DNA of 64,000 bases from Ridgeia piscesae. Its lineage: Eukaryota > Annelida > Polychaeta > Sabellida > Siboglinidae. The notes under the pieces were generated by a model. That model did no database searches. It was given only the letters and a program-made list of their open reading frames with translations, and was not told the origin of the DNA. The stretch is taken from the NCBI GenBank assembly GCA_025642075.2, contig JAODUO010000063.1:172501-236500 (forward strand), in the 5' to 3' direction. Of this stretch, positions 18,367 through 31,300 are shown piece after piece (positions within the stretch are counted from its first letter, which is position 1; each line of letters begins with the position of its first letter). A program made the translations under genes and the position numbers.

Positions 18367-18404
18367 AATGGCTCTATTAAACTTAATAGTTGAATAGAGC
18401 CATT
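18367..18404. other. short perfect inverted repeat (hairpin)
   Basis: The arm AATGGCTCTATT (18367-18378) is the exact reverse complement of AATAGAGCCATT (18393-18404), with AAAC/GTTG able to extend the stem around a small loop. No U-run follows, so there is no reason to call a terminator. Confidence 0.7.
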
Positions 18405-19019
18405 ATAATTTAGATAAGAGAGAAGTTCAACCAGTGTTTCTTGAGCCTAGGTAAAACATTCACCCCTCCCAAAAGAAAAACATAATTAGTTGATACGTTC
18501 CTGACTGCCAGTGTCTGGTTCTCTAGACTGTATGCTGTCAGTGTGTGTCTTTTGTGATTGTATTTGTATACCAGTTCATGGAATATCTACAGGGTCTGCA
18601 TACAATAATATTAAATTGGAATAGCTAATAAAAAAATTACCTGGCAATATAATGATAAAGATATGTAACGAACCTGTTACAGACAAGTCTGGTTGGGGAG
18701 TATGAAGAAGACTGTGGCAGTTTCAATTTGATGACAGGGTCAGTATGTGTTAATTTAGTTACAAATAATTCTCAACATATATATTCAGTAACTGCAACTA
18801 TGCGTAAGTTACAAGAATATCTATTTATAGTTGCATTCTAAGATCAACTCTTATAAATATATAAAATCCAAAAGTGACACCATGGTTTGATCATATAAGC
18901 ATCATGAAACATGTGAACCATACGGAGGATTTTTGCAAAGGGATGTTCCAAGGGTAGTTAAGGCTGGTACTAAGACTACTAATGTGATCAGCAGCAGTGA
19001 CCTCTGACACGCAAGAATC

Positions 19020-19330
19020 TCTCGGCCAGAACAAAAGCTATGGCAGTATGTGTGGATATCTATAGACCCACTCCCATCATGATCAATGGAGAAATCATTG
19101 ACTTTGTATATGACTACATATATCTGGGCTCCATCATAACTGCTGATGGTCTGAGATCGTAACCAGAATTTGTAAAGCCATGCAAAATAAACGACTGGCT
19201 AATGCTCTATGGCACAGATGTTCAATGGCCTTGTTGTGTCAACACTACACTATGGCTCTGAAACGTGGCCTGACAAGCCAACAAATAATGCGTTTGTCAT
19301 GAAATATTTGCACTGAATATCAAGTGGTTT
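19020..19330 (+). mobile_element. decayed non-LTR reverse transcriptase fragment
   Basis: One frame reads KAMAVCVDIYRPTPIMINGE then IDFVYDYIYLGSIITADG before a stop. This matches the conserved NKTKVM..INGE..VD.FKYLGSIIT.DG block following the FADD motif in LINE polymerases. Later frames contain RICKAMQNKRLANALW-like sequence and a degraded LHYGSETW block. Several frameshifts are present. Confidence 0.65.
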
Positions 19331-20083
19331 CAATATGTTTGAAATAGCACCATACTAGAACACACCAGACAGCCGCTTGCTTCATCACTCATCAATGCCT
19401 CCAGTTGTTCGGTCACCTACAATGTATGGCACCTGAATATTCAGCATTCTCAATGTTGGCTGGGAAAGATTCTGTGGTCGCCCTAGTCATTGCTGGATTT
19501 ATTGCATTAAGTAGGGTCTTGATCTTTTGCTTTAGGAGGCTGAGTGGGTGGCTGCCATAGGCAAATGCAACTTTGAGGGAGATTACTAGTGATTACTTTA
19601 TGCTGGAGATCCAGCAAGATATTTAAGTAAAGTCTAAAAATACAAAGCATCACAAAACAACATAAAATACACTGGTTTTGTTCAGGAGTACTGTTAAACG
19701 TTTCGGGCAAAGTTTGAAAAAGAGTTTTTAAAAACTCATTCATTTTCAGTTCAAAACAAGCGTGTAATAAATGCCTTAGCCACATGAATAAATAAATAGG
19801 TCGTTAAAGGAATCTTGACTTAATATTTCTATATTATATTTCAATGTTGAGCCCTCATCTACAGTAGTATCAGTAATATGGAACAATTAAATATACAGTG
19901 GTGTATTTATTATTGCTGTCCTGAATAAAACATGATAATAACAGTTTATAAATTTAACCACTGAATTTGGAAAGTCAAAGTTTGCATACTGGGTGTTTTT
20001 GAGTACAAATAACACATAATTGACAATTTGGTGCTGTATGGTTGCCTTGGCTGCTTACATTATTTGATGTCGACATTTTGCAG

Positions 20084-21251
20084 GTTTTCTGCAACAAATG
20101 ACACCAATGCCTCTGCAGACATGTCAGCTGTAGGTGAAGCTACCGGAGACAAGAATGTTGCAGACACAAGAGACACCAGTGATATGCACCCTGCTACAAA
20201 ACGCAGCAGAATAGATGTATGTACACTTGACTCTCCTTTGTCTGTTTTTGGTAGTCTTGTCACATCAATTAAATTTTTCAGTACCACATTTTCTAACATT
20301 ATTGCAAATCTGACAGAGTGTGAATTGCAATGTATCAGGTGTATAGATGTGGTGGTAGTGCATCAGATCATCAACAGTAGAACTACACTTCAAACTACTG
20401 TACTGTACTGTACTGTACTGTACTGTACTGTACTGTACTGTACTGTACTGTACTGTACTGTACTGTACTGTACTGTACTGTACTGTACTGTACTGTACTG
20501 TACATCATTTCAAGAATATGACGTCATTAACCATATTTTGCATTCGTCTTTTGGATGCTACACTGCCTTAGGTTCCTAGACACACTGTACTATTGATATA
20601 TGCTAGCAGAAGTAAACTCTCACGCAGGGGATAGACGAGTGCTCTGTAGTGGCCATGCTAACTATATGAACATGGTCTCCAAGGATTTATGTGCACAGGC
20701 TATTCTTTAATATTAGTCTTATATTGATAGGTGAACATTGTGAACCTAGAATGGTTAAGCAAGTGTGCTTTTTTATGTCTGATTCGGTGTACTTATCTGG
20801 CACTGACTGCTTCTAATGGAACATACCATAGTTCTTGACATTTTATGAAGGATCTCAAAATCTTCCTCTTTTTTATAGTAATTTGTACTATTTTATATTT
20901 GCATTGTATGTATGCATACATAATTTTAACATCCCAGTGTTTACTGTTTATCTTATGTAGGAACTAATACATTTATTGTAATTTATAATATTATACACTC
21001 ACAGATGTAATGTATTTTAGTGAATGTTTTATTATTTGTAAACACATGCGGTTCTATATTAGATATATCTAAATGTAATAATAAATATAATTTACTTGCT
21101 TGCTACAGAAAGATGGTTTTGTGACACCAACCACACCAAAGCATTCCGAACACAATCATCATTACCTGGATAGTGAAAGTGACCTCAAGACTCAGTCAGC
21201 TACAGAAAATGACTTACGAGGTTAGTCATTACAGCTTAATTTACTAATTTA

Positions 21252-21291
<40 letters not shown>

Positions 21292-24200
21292 GTGTGTATA
21301 TACTGGTTTAACTGAATCTCACTCGACGCCATAACTTCGCCGAGAAGATAGACTGGTGACGACAAATATGCTTTGCTTATGTAACCCTTAAGTAGTGGCA
21401 CAGCTCAAAGCCACCAGATCGCATCACTGTTTGGGATTAATTCACAGATTTTTATGTATAATTATAATTAATGTATATAATGGACACATGTGCTTTTGAT
21501 AACAAAACTAACTTATAAAATATCTATTCACAAAATAAATAAAAATTGATGAAAAATTAACAACAACAAATAATTGTCCTTTCTGTTTGTGTAACATTTG
21601 CAGATCATTAATTCCCCAGGTGGATGTGAGGGGCTAAAAAGTGCTGCCATCTCACGGCATCTGGGTAACCAAGGGTAAGGCTGGCACAAACACGCACTGG
21701 CTTGTTCTGCGGGTTTGCAGGTGGTCTTGGAATGGATGTGGAGAGACTGGCTCCAGGGCTGACAGAGGGTGAAGTCATGGGGCAATTGGGACGGGAGAGT
21801 GGTGGACCCAGTGAGGCTGGGGAAGTGGGGCAAGATGACATGGACAGTCTGGCTTCATCCTGCACCTCTCTTACTCACCTACTCAGAGGTAAACTCTTCG
21901 ATTGTTAGCGCTAAGACGTTAGAGGCTGGTAACGCCAAAAGGTTCATGCATGTACGTAACAAAGTCAGCATTGTGTAGAGTGGATCATTTTTATGGAGCG
22001 TTTGTTAATGTTATGATTCCAAGCACAGCAACAGAGAGTGTGTGTTTATCCTTGGTTAGGTACGAAAAAATTACAAACTGACCCAGCTGTAGCTGCTCAG
22101 ATAAATGCAGATGTTCCGTTCAAGAAAAAACTGCAAACACATACTTCAACATGTTCAGTCCTGTTGTTATGTATATTAATTATTTTATATTAAAATAATT
22201 TTTGTTGTTCTATAGGAATTACTTTGGGAAGGATTGTCTGTAATAACTTTGTGAACAGTGTCCGATTGCTAAGAATATTGTTTGCTGTCTGAGCATTATT
22301 GATAACTCACTGTATTATTATTATTTTGTATTTTGGCGGCTGTTAGTGTTACAGAATTATTTCAACACTAATTTTAATGGACACATCAAACATGCTGTCA
22401 TAGAGTTGTTGTTTACAATGATGATAACAGTAACCATATTTCAACACTAAGATCACAAGTAAAACTCTGTTCAGTAGGTTTGACATCAGTCATTAAAATT
22501 ATAATAAATCAATAGAAGCGCTACAAACTAAATATAGTGCAAGTATATATGCACCAACAACATCAAACTCAGAAGAAGACACAAATAGCTTCTATAACGA
22601 CGTCGATGAGACTTTAGTTAAACCAAACCACTACATGATAGTGATGGGAGACTTCAATGCGCAAATAGGGAAAAAACAAATCCTATGGAAACGGCAAAGG
22701 GCAAATTTGGGCTCGAATTGAGACACGAATGAGGCGACACCTTGTTAGAATGGGCAACATCAAGAAAGTACAAAATCATGAATACCATGTTCCAGAGGAA
22801 AGCAGGGAGGAGACGAACGTGGAAAAGCCCAAGTGGTGTAATGAAGACCGAAATTGACTACATCCTCACAAACAGGCCAGAATTGTCACATACGTAACGG
22901 CCATCAACCAAGTCAACATTGGAAGTGACCACAGAATGGTTATAAGCAACACCAAACTGGACGTAGAAGTGGAAAGGAAACAAATTGATGACCAAGAGGC
23001 CGCCAAGAGTAGATGCCACACCAATAGGATCGCAGAAGATTGAATTCCAACTTGAATTGAGAAATTGATAACTGCACACTCTGCATCGCATTTGTCAACT
23101 ACGACTCAGTCCAAACTCAAGCAGTACTGACCTCGCTTCAAGAACGGGAGATAGAATATGTGTACATCGAACGCCTGAAGGAAATCTATACCAGCAGCTT
23201 GATGACAATTCACCTACACAAAGAAAGCAACAAGATCAATATCAGGAGAGCAGTACGACAGGGAGATACCATATCGCCCAAGCTGTTTACGGCAGCACTT
23301 GAAAGCATATTCCTACAACTAACCTGGGAAACCAGAGGCTTGAAGTTGAAGACTGACAGTGAATATCTTAGCCATCTTCGTTTTGCCAATGAGATACTCA
23401 TATGTGATAATACACCACATGAACTACAACAAATGCTACAGGAATTAACTGATGAAAGTGAATCTTAGTGCCTGAAGATAAACAAGTAGAAGACTGCTGA
23501 TGGAAAACGACACAAAAACCAAGACAAGGAGATTCAAAGATGGACAGCATTCGCCAAGCAATGCGACATCTTCAAGAGTAACATTGGAACATGTTTGAAG
23601 AGACAAGTCTACAACTCGTGTACTTCCAGCAATGACATACGGCGCGGAAACATGGGCACTCACCACCCAAGCAAAGAAGAAGCTAGCAGCCGCACAAACA
23701 AAGATGGAAAGGAGTATGTTAAACATCACATGCCGGGACAGAAAAACAAACATCTGGGTAAGAGAAAAGACAAATGTCACAGATGTGATTGAACAAGTTA
23801 AAAGACAAAAGTGGACTTGGGCAGGGCACGTCAACAGGATACGAGATAACCAATAGACACTGTGTATCACCACCTGGAAACCCTACAAAAGGAAACGACC
23901 CAGAGGAAGACTGGTGAGACATTGGAGAAACGAACTAGACAACTACTGGAAGGGTACCATCTGGCAGAGGATAGTGCAAGATAGGCAGATGTGGAAGCAG
24001 TATGCTGAGGCCTTTGCACAACCACGGGATGCTATGGCTGCACAATGATGATGATGATAAATAATATGTATATATATATATATGAAAGTCCTATTGCATA
24101 TTATATGGAGTGATTTTGTTGAGGGGTTCTATATTGTTTCCTTTCCTGTTGTAGAGTTTGGTCAGCGTGCCAAGATGCTCAACACTGATTGGTCATATGC

Positions 24201-25042
24201 ATTCAGGTGGGTGTACAATTATTTTCATGGAAACTAGTTTATGTGCATAGTGTCATACATATATATTTAAAATAGAAATACAATGGTCACTCACATTTTA
24301 GTAAGATTTTTTTAATGTTTTTAATGTTCTAACTAGAATAAAAAATTGAAGGTTTTTCAGAAAGGTAGTATTTCACTGCCATTGGAGTGATGCCACAAGC
24401 CATGTGATTTCGTCAATGTGTAGTTTATTGATCATGTGGTGTCCAAGTCTGCAGTGTCCATTGATGTACAGTAACTGATGTCAGGTTAACAGGAAACATC
24501 CTGCTAATAATCAAACAAACAATCTTTGTTTCTTGTCTTGGGAATGTCTTTGGTTGCAGACACTGTAATTGTTGTAGTCATATTGTTCTTATTTGTGAAA
24601 TTTGCTGCCAGTTGTCATTATGCGCATATTGACTGCCATGTCGCCATCTAGTGGTACCCATCTGAAGAAGATTGCTGATAGCAGAAGAAATGTCAGAAAA
24701 GAAAATAATTTAATAATCCGGCTGTAAAATATGAGACCATCCAGTCTGATAAACCTCTTCTCTCATCTAACTGTAAATAATTTTTTTACTATACATTTTG
24801 TAATAATTTATGGTTTACATATAATTAAATATTGTGTAGTGCTTTGAGGTTTTTTTAATTGCTCTGTGTAAAATAAATAATATCGTAATTTCAGTGACAG
24901 TGAAAACTTTGAGTCGTTCTGTGTGACGCGACTTGACAAGATGTTGGAGGACGCGAAGGCTCTGGAAGCTGACCTGATACAACAGAAGGAGGGACTGAGG
25001 CAGAAACTACTCGACCTCTCCAGAACTCTACAACTCGACTGA
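20084..25042 (+). CDS. unrecognised gene, 3' five exons; Ser/Thr-rich middle and C-terminal coiled coil
   Basis: Exons 20084-20216, 21109-21220, 21721-21888, 24155-24206 and 24895-25042 (TGA at 25040) join in phase through consensus splice sites (phases 1,0,1,1,2). The first is acceptor-bound, so the 5' end is upstream and unidentified. The protein runs through a Thr/Ala/Asp-rich segment with KRSRID (possible nuclear signal), a possible proline-directed phosphosite region (VTPTTPKHSEH), an acidic Gly/Glu stretch, then EFGQRAKMLNTDWSYAF and a heptad-like helix ending DLSRTLQLD. No domain is recognised. The conserved-looking C-terminal helix suggests a coiled-coil partner-binding protein, possibly centrosomal or nuclear; that is inference. 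An RTE LINE sits in the intron between exons 3 and 4, and repeat family B lies just before exon 3. Confidence 0.6.
20397..20503. repeat. (TACTG)n pentanucleotide array
   Basis: About 21 uninterrupted TACTG units in an intron of the coiled-coil gene. Confidence 0.98.
21300..21700 (+). repeat. interspersed repeat family B, copy 2
   Basis: It shares CGCCGAGAAGATAGACTGGTG with copy 1, and GGGGCTAAAAAGTGCTGCCATC followed by TCACGG..TGGGTAACC. Its end lies about 20-30 bp upstream of the AG that opens the exon at 21721. Confidence 0.65.
22510..24060 (+). mobile_element. RTE-clade LINE, internally deleted
   Basis: The 5' part encodes an AP-endonuclease-like stretch (IYAPTTSNSEEDT, MIVMGDFNAQIG, EIDYILTNRPEL, GSDHRMV). 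The polymerase follows after a deletion: NIRRAVRQGDTISPKLFTAA and LRFANEILICDN, then [22 protein letters not shown] and IEQVKRQKWTWAGHVNRI. It ends in GATGATGATGATAA, the short 3' repeat typical of RTE elements. The catalytic FADD motif reads FANE, and several stops and frameshifts are present, so it is inactive. It lies in an intron of the coiled-coil gene and matches the minus copy at 6690-7870. Confidence 0.85.
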
Positions 25043-25150
25043 AGCACACTGAACCTGGCTTACGTGAACGTTTAAAGTTCATTCTATTTGTTTTCCAAGT
25101 CTTTCCTCAGGCAAGACTGTCTCTTCCTGATTTTTAAATATAATATATAC

Positions 25151-25394
25151 ATTCAAAAAAATTTCATAATTTCACCACTAGCAATGTTCTACTCACTTCA
25201 ACGTTTCAACCACCATCGGCGGCCTTCTTCAGGAACTGAATTGTCACTGCTCGCTAGATGGCGTGGAGAGCAGACTGTCCCATATGTGACTTAGTCTGTA
25301 GTCCCCCTCGTCTCTGAACAAGGCTGCCGATGGTGGTTGAAATGTTGAAGTGAGTAGACCATTGCTAGTTGTGAAATTATGAAAAAAAATTGAA
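25151..25394. mobile_element. inverted-repeat element carrying two hammerhead-ribozyme-like cores (Penelope-type remnant)
   Basis: Arms 25151-25226 and 25320-25394 are near-perfect reverse complements around a 93-bp loop. On minus, the left copy has CTGAAGA (25232-25226), an A, a GGCCGCC-GAT-GGTGGTT stem-loop that pairs fully if G-U pairs are allowed, then GAAAC. That is the conserved hammerhead core order. The right copy on plus (25314-25343) has CTGAACA, the same stem-loop type, and GAAAT, so its core is mutated. Penelope-like retroelements are known to carry hammerheads in inverted pseudo-LTRs; assignment here is inference. Confidence 0.6.
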
Positions 25395-25399
25395 TAATA

Positions 25400-28354
25400 T
25401 CTTCCAACTTGATGAACATTTTCACGAATAATATATATACACATTATGTAGATAATACAATAGAATGCCTAACAGTTTGCATATTTAACAACAATTGACA
25501 CCCACCCAAGCCCTTACATTTGTCTATTGTGCATCTGTTTAGGATATTACCGTAATAAACCTGTAATTGTGTTTGCAATTTAGAAGTTGCACCCATGAAT
25601 TCTATTTTTTTTAAATAAATTCCTCTATTGTTAGTAACAGCAGATGCTCGTTGATTTGTTAGCAAAACCCTGTGATTTGGTCAACACAACTAATTTAGGA
25701 CACTTCCTGCCAGTAACTACCCCTGCTGATATCAAGTAACAAGAGTAGATGTCATTCTTATCATTCCCTGAGTGAAGACCAGTGCTGGTACTCGAGCTTT
25801 CTCTGTTACTGTACCAACTCTGGAATTTACATCCTGTCAGTATCAGATTAGAAGGAAATGTAATTTTTTTTGGGGGCTTCTGAAACCCCATCTTTATAAT
25901 ATCGCCAATCTCCTTAAATTCCTGCCACTTTAATCCACCTATTGACAAGCTGCATACAATGATGATATTGCTTAATCCTTTAGTTTTGTTGTGCCACTGA
26001 ACTTTTTTTCAAGGATATTAAAGTCACTATTATTGTCGATAAGGAACGATTTCCAGAGAGAGTGAAATATGAAAACTGTTACTTAAAACATACATTGCTG
26101 GTCCAAAGGCAATGACTGCCTGGTTTCAAAACACTGTATTTGAAGTCACTTATAAATGACAGTACAGACTACCTGGTAGCTGTTGTATACTCAATACATG
26201 TGACTGTCTACTTATTCCAAGTATGTTCCCGAGATCATTGTTCCATTATATAAACCACTCAAGTCTGCTATATCGGTACTTCATCATCATCCGAAAGTTG
26301 AAAGTGCTTATGTTTGGTTGAGAGGTTAAGTAATTTTGTTGTTGAGAAAATTTTGTCAGAGTCCACAATGGAACAATCAGTTTTATTGTAATAACACGTA
26401 TCTGTGAAGTAGATTCAGGAATGCTTACATATCAAACAAAGTAAAAAACAGGTTATGATTGTGAAAATTACGTTATAACAATGTATGATTACTGGATATC
26501 AGCATACTTGACCCATGTTTGCAAGGGCTTTAGGCATAGGCAATTGTTATAAAAGTGAACTTATATTCTGGCAGAAAGCCAAAATACTCAATTTCACTTG
26601 GGAATTTTTTGGCTTTAACCTCCATGAACAAACAAGATACAGTAACCTGAAATCGGTACATAACTGATATATTTCAGACAATTGTTTTCACAATTATTAG
26701 ATAACAAACACTGATGTTTGCAATGTGTTATTATTGTTTTATGTATAAATGTGTAATTATTATGTAAACTGGAACTGCTAAGAAGCAACTAGAACAACAA
26801 TATGATTGTGTGTTCTATTTCTAAGCTAGCATCACAAAATTATGAATTACTTATGCATACAAATACAGTTTAATATTGTACGTAGACCAAAATCAATTAC
26901 TGTTTATATTGTTGCCATTGATTTGTTTGTGTTGTTGATGTGTATTGTTATTATTTTAATGTTAATAAATAATTATAGTGAAGATAGTGTTCTGCTGTAT
27001 TTCATAAAACGTAAAACTGGTAAAGCTAAATTATGAATGATTTGGGATGAGTCGGAAACAGATGGGCTGACACATGTCCCCAAAGTCATTTGAAGATAAC
27101 ACCCCTTTAGCAATGGTACATTTTTTGTCAAAGATTGTTACCCTGATGATTTGAATAATTCCTTTGACTGTGGAGACCTCTCTGTATTTATCATTGTAAT
27201 TGTACTTTTATATCTCCAAACAAAATGCAGGTCTGCCACCATAGTGTGTTGGACTTGGTTTGAACATGTGCTTGGTGTGTCCCAGAAACACATGTACAGC
27301 AGCCAATTGATGTCACCACACAACAAAGCTGGTTGGCAAGACTGACTACAGCTTGTGCATACAAAGCCAGTGAGAACGTGATCGAAGCAACCGAGATACC
27401 CTGAGTCGGAACGTATCAGAAGTGACAAGCGAAACTGTCCCCACTTGTTGTGAGGCAGTGGTGTGGAAGTGTATTTACTATGGAATTGGGCATAACTACA
27501 TACTTATAACACAACAAATTCAGACTGCTGCATTTGTGTTGTGCAGATTGCAAAATCAAACATATATGTAAAACAAAAACGCATTACAAAACCTAGACAT
27601 TTAATTGCAAAACAGTATCAATATATCATATTCCTATTGAAGTGCAATGGCCACAAATAAGTGCTATTGTCACCCAAGCTATGGGTGTATTTGGTCAATA
27701 AATGTTCTAAATAAAACTTCTGTTGCAGAAACAATTACTGTAATCAATTTCAATTGCAGTTGACTACATGTATGCATTCAGAACACTTTCAAGGTAGCAT
27801 GTCTAATCATCCAATCCATCCTGATACACGTCCATGCTGACATATCTTTATTTCTCACGTGAAATTCTGTATAAATATGTTGTTTTTGTTACTTAATTAC
27901 CAACAACATTTGAGACTGGCCATATACCAGAATAATAAACACAATCTGCTTCATTTTGTCAGTAATCCACCTACCTTAAAAATATATGCTTTGTGATCGT
28001 AATACATTTGGCGTAGAATTTACAGTGCACCCTGAGTAAGTCTAACATTCTGGGACCCCTGGCAATAAAGTTGTCTAGTTCGTGAGAAGTTCCACTTATT
28101 AGGGTCAGTTAGTTAGTCAGTCAACTTATGCAAGTATGACCCCATAGTATGTGATGGCAGGAAAAAAATATATAATTCATCAACATGTTTACATTTCAAT
28201 CAAATCCATAATAAAATAGAATATGGCCGCATTCCTCTCGGAAATGCATAGTACACGCACAAGATCTGTAAAGTCTATAATCTGCAGCTGCTTATCTGCA
28301 TCAAGTGTCATCCGTTTACTCGTGTTTATCTTCAGCCTAACTATGGAGAACTAG
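25400..28354. other. intergenic stretch, no gene recognised
   Basis: Only short ORFs without domains. It lies between the 3' end of the coiled-coil gene (+) and the 3' end of the epimerase gene (-), so both genes converge on it. An AATAAA on minus near 27850 could serve the epimerase gene, but I cannot confirm it. Confidence 0.55.
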
Positions 28355-31300
28355 TCATTGTTTTTCTTGTTGCCTCTTTGTCAGTTCACTTTGCACAGCC
28401 TGCTTGAGCACTGAGATCACTTGTGCGGGATTGTCACTCTTCACCACAGCACTGCCAGACACGATCATGTTGGCACCAGCCTGCAAACACAGTCACATAG
28501 TGTCAGTTCAAGTGGATGTAATCGGGCGTCACAATAAAAAATAGTTCCATGTGTGAGCAGCTGTCTGTAACAATTGACAATAAAAATTTAAAAAAAACTC
28601 GGTTGTATAAATTTTATTTTAAACACTGTGTAGTGATTCCCGTCAAAAGTGGAATCTTAATTAACTACCGGGTAGGTCATAACATAACATGGTGTCGTAG
28701 CATTACATGTCTCGCATCAGACCGACCCTTTCCAAATATTCAGACCATGTTTACAAGGATAGCTTTTGGGTCAGAATGAGCATCAGAATGAGCTATGCAA
28801 TATTCCAATGTATCACAAACACTAGTCATCATAGAGGAACAACCAGCTGTCACACGAATGCAATGTTATTGAGAAACCAAGGTAATGCTAGCAAACTAAC
28901 TGATGAGGTTTCACTTTGCTTCATTTTTTAATAACTGATTAAATGACTGCAACACATGCGAGATAATCTACACCAGTAAACATGTACAGCAAATAGATAT
29001 TGTACTCGGCTTCAGAGAGTAACCTTTTATAATCCCATATCAATTCAATTCACTTTAATGTCCTTAAAAAAGGATATACATCGGAGAACTCACGATCGTC
29101 TCTAAAATATGTGTAGAAAAGATTTTCACAAGATACAGACGAAATGCAAAATGTAACCACACAAAAAGCAACCTTGTTGGCATCAATATCACTTGTTTAA
29201 CATTCTAATTGCCACAGGCACAAAACTCCTCCTGTGGCGAGCCGTTTTGCATTTTATGCAACGACATATCTCCTTCGAGACGAAAGAACATGAAAATATC
29301 ACTAGAGTATGAAACAGGAGGTACACAATTTAGCTAAACAATTTATATCAGTGAGTGCAATTCCAATTCATTTTTCACAACTTTGCAGAATGGTGATGTG
29401 TAGTGTGACTGCACTGTGGCACATTTTGGTTTGAGATTGTTTTAACTTCTTGTCGCTGCTGTTTCAAAATATGGGCAAATTCTTTCATTGCTGGTTGATC
29501 TAGTTCACTCAGTTATATAGATGAATACCTGGCAATAAAACGGTGGCTTATCACACGTGTACAAATATGTATGTGCATTTACTGAAGCATACCGGAATTC
29601 ATCCCAGAGAAGTTGAGATGGTGTTTGAATAAACAAGTTTGCCACCAGAGGTGACATGCTTTGAGAAGCCTTATGAACTGGATATTGTGTTGAATAAGAA
29701 TAATAATGAAGACTTCTTATGCACCAATATCCTCGAAGGTCGAGATCAGTGGCAAAAGAACATAAGAACCTGACATAAAGTGTAGTTCTGTAGTGACACC
29801 AACCTCAGCACACTGTTGTATCGTTCCCTTCCCCACCCCTCCGTCCACTTCTATGTCCAGCATGGGATATTTCTCTCGCAAATGTTTCACCTGTTAACAT
29901 AGACACAACAAATCATGATGATCAGGACAGTCTCCAGGGTCCATCCAGGACTTTTACGGGAGGTAAAACCTGTCAATCAAAATATTGACAACTTTACATA
30001 AAAAAAAATTTCTTCTTAGATAGTGACCGGAATGGTTTAACAACACCCAACTGATCTGTTATTTAGTAAAGCATAATTTGGTTTATAGTTTGGGTATACC
30101 ATAAATTAATATGCTAACACAGAGACTGTTTAACCTGTGTATTCAACTGTATTGTTACAAATCAAAGGTTGAGCTTCAGCTGCTTCTCAGAACATTCACT
30201 CATCTCTTCCAATCATGGGTCTCTGGTCTACCAATTGCTGAGGTGTTACAAAATAAGAGTTGCTAGACGTATTAATACATGTTTGCGTTTGTGACATGCT
30301 TATCTAAGGATTCATTCTCTACTGGGCTTCAATGTGGTGTTTAGCCTAGAATACCCAGTTAGAGTCAACCTTGCTGCCAACACAACTGGTCTCAGCCAGT
30401 GTGTGAATGCAGCTGCGTGTCAGATAAGCAAGGCCTGTCAAATTCCCTCTACCGTGAACATAATTGGTGACAGTGTAAGTGACATGTTCAATAGCTTCAG
30501 ATGAAGACACTCTTAAAGGTAATATATAACTGCAGCCCTCGGACTGTTGCTCCACAGGTACATGTCTGCCGGTTACATCCTATTCTAAATTACCTTTGAC
30601 ATCATCTCCGGCATAAATGATTGTCCTCCAAATCCTGGCTCAACCGTCATGATGAGCACACAGTCCAGGTGACTCATAAATGGCTCCACTGCATCAACCG
30701 GAGTGCCAGGCTTCAGGGCCATGCCCACCTGTCAACAGAAAGGTGACTGTGGGAATGGTGCCTAGTGTAAACATGGTGGTGGGCTTCAGGGCTCACCTGT
30801 CAACAGAATGGTGAATTTACAAATGGTGTCTTAAATGTAAACATGGTGGCATAAATTGAATGGTGAATTTCCACAGTATTCAGTGTATAAGACTACATGT
30901 ATACACTACTCGTATTCCTTAGCAAGGTTACTGATATCAACAATTAGATCATTACTGCAGGCACCTAGCAATTGTGAAACTTGGGAGGAATGGGTAAAAA
31001 GTGGAGACCTTCATGCCTCGTTCTTTGATCTGTTCGATGCAGCCCATTGGGTTCTTGGTAGCCTCAATATGAAATGTGTACATGTCTGCTCCAGCTTCGG
31101 CCATTGGCTTGATCCACTGCAAACACAATGTTACTGCAAGATAGAGTAAATGTTCTATATCTATGTATAGGTATGCATACACATCTTATTTTCTTGGTCA
31201 AAAGCTGTAGTTTTGCCATAACAAATTCCATCAATATACATGTAAATTTTTACTGATTACAAATAAAGGGACTGGTCGAATGGTTTAGGCTGATGGACTG

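Larger units (their letters stand above)
16161..20083. other. mostly unassigned sequence between repeats and the coiled-coil gene
   Basis: No gene recognised. A 142-codon minus ORF (17346-17774) shows no domain. Two things stand out: a perfect 12-bp hairpin at 18367-18404 and a decayed LINE fragment at 19020-19330. Upstream exons of the gene starting at 20084 may lie here, but I cannot identify them. Confidence 0.5.
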
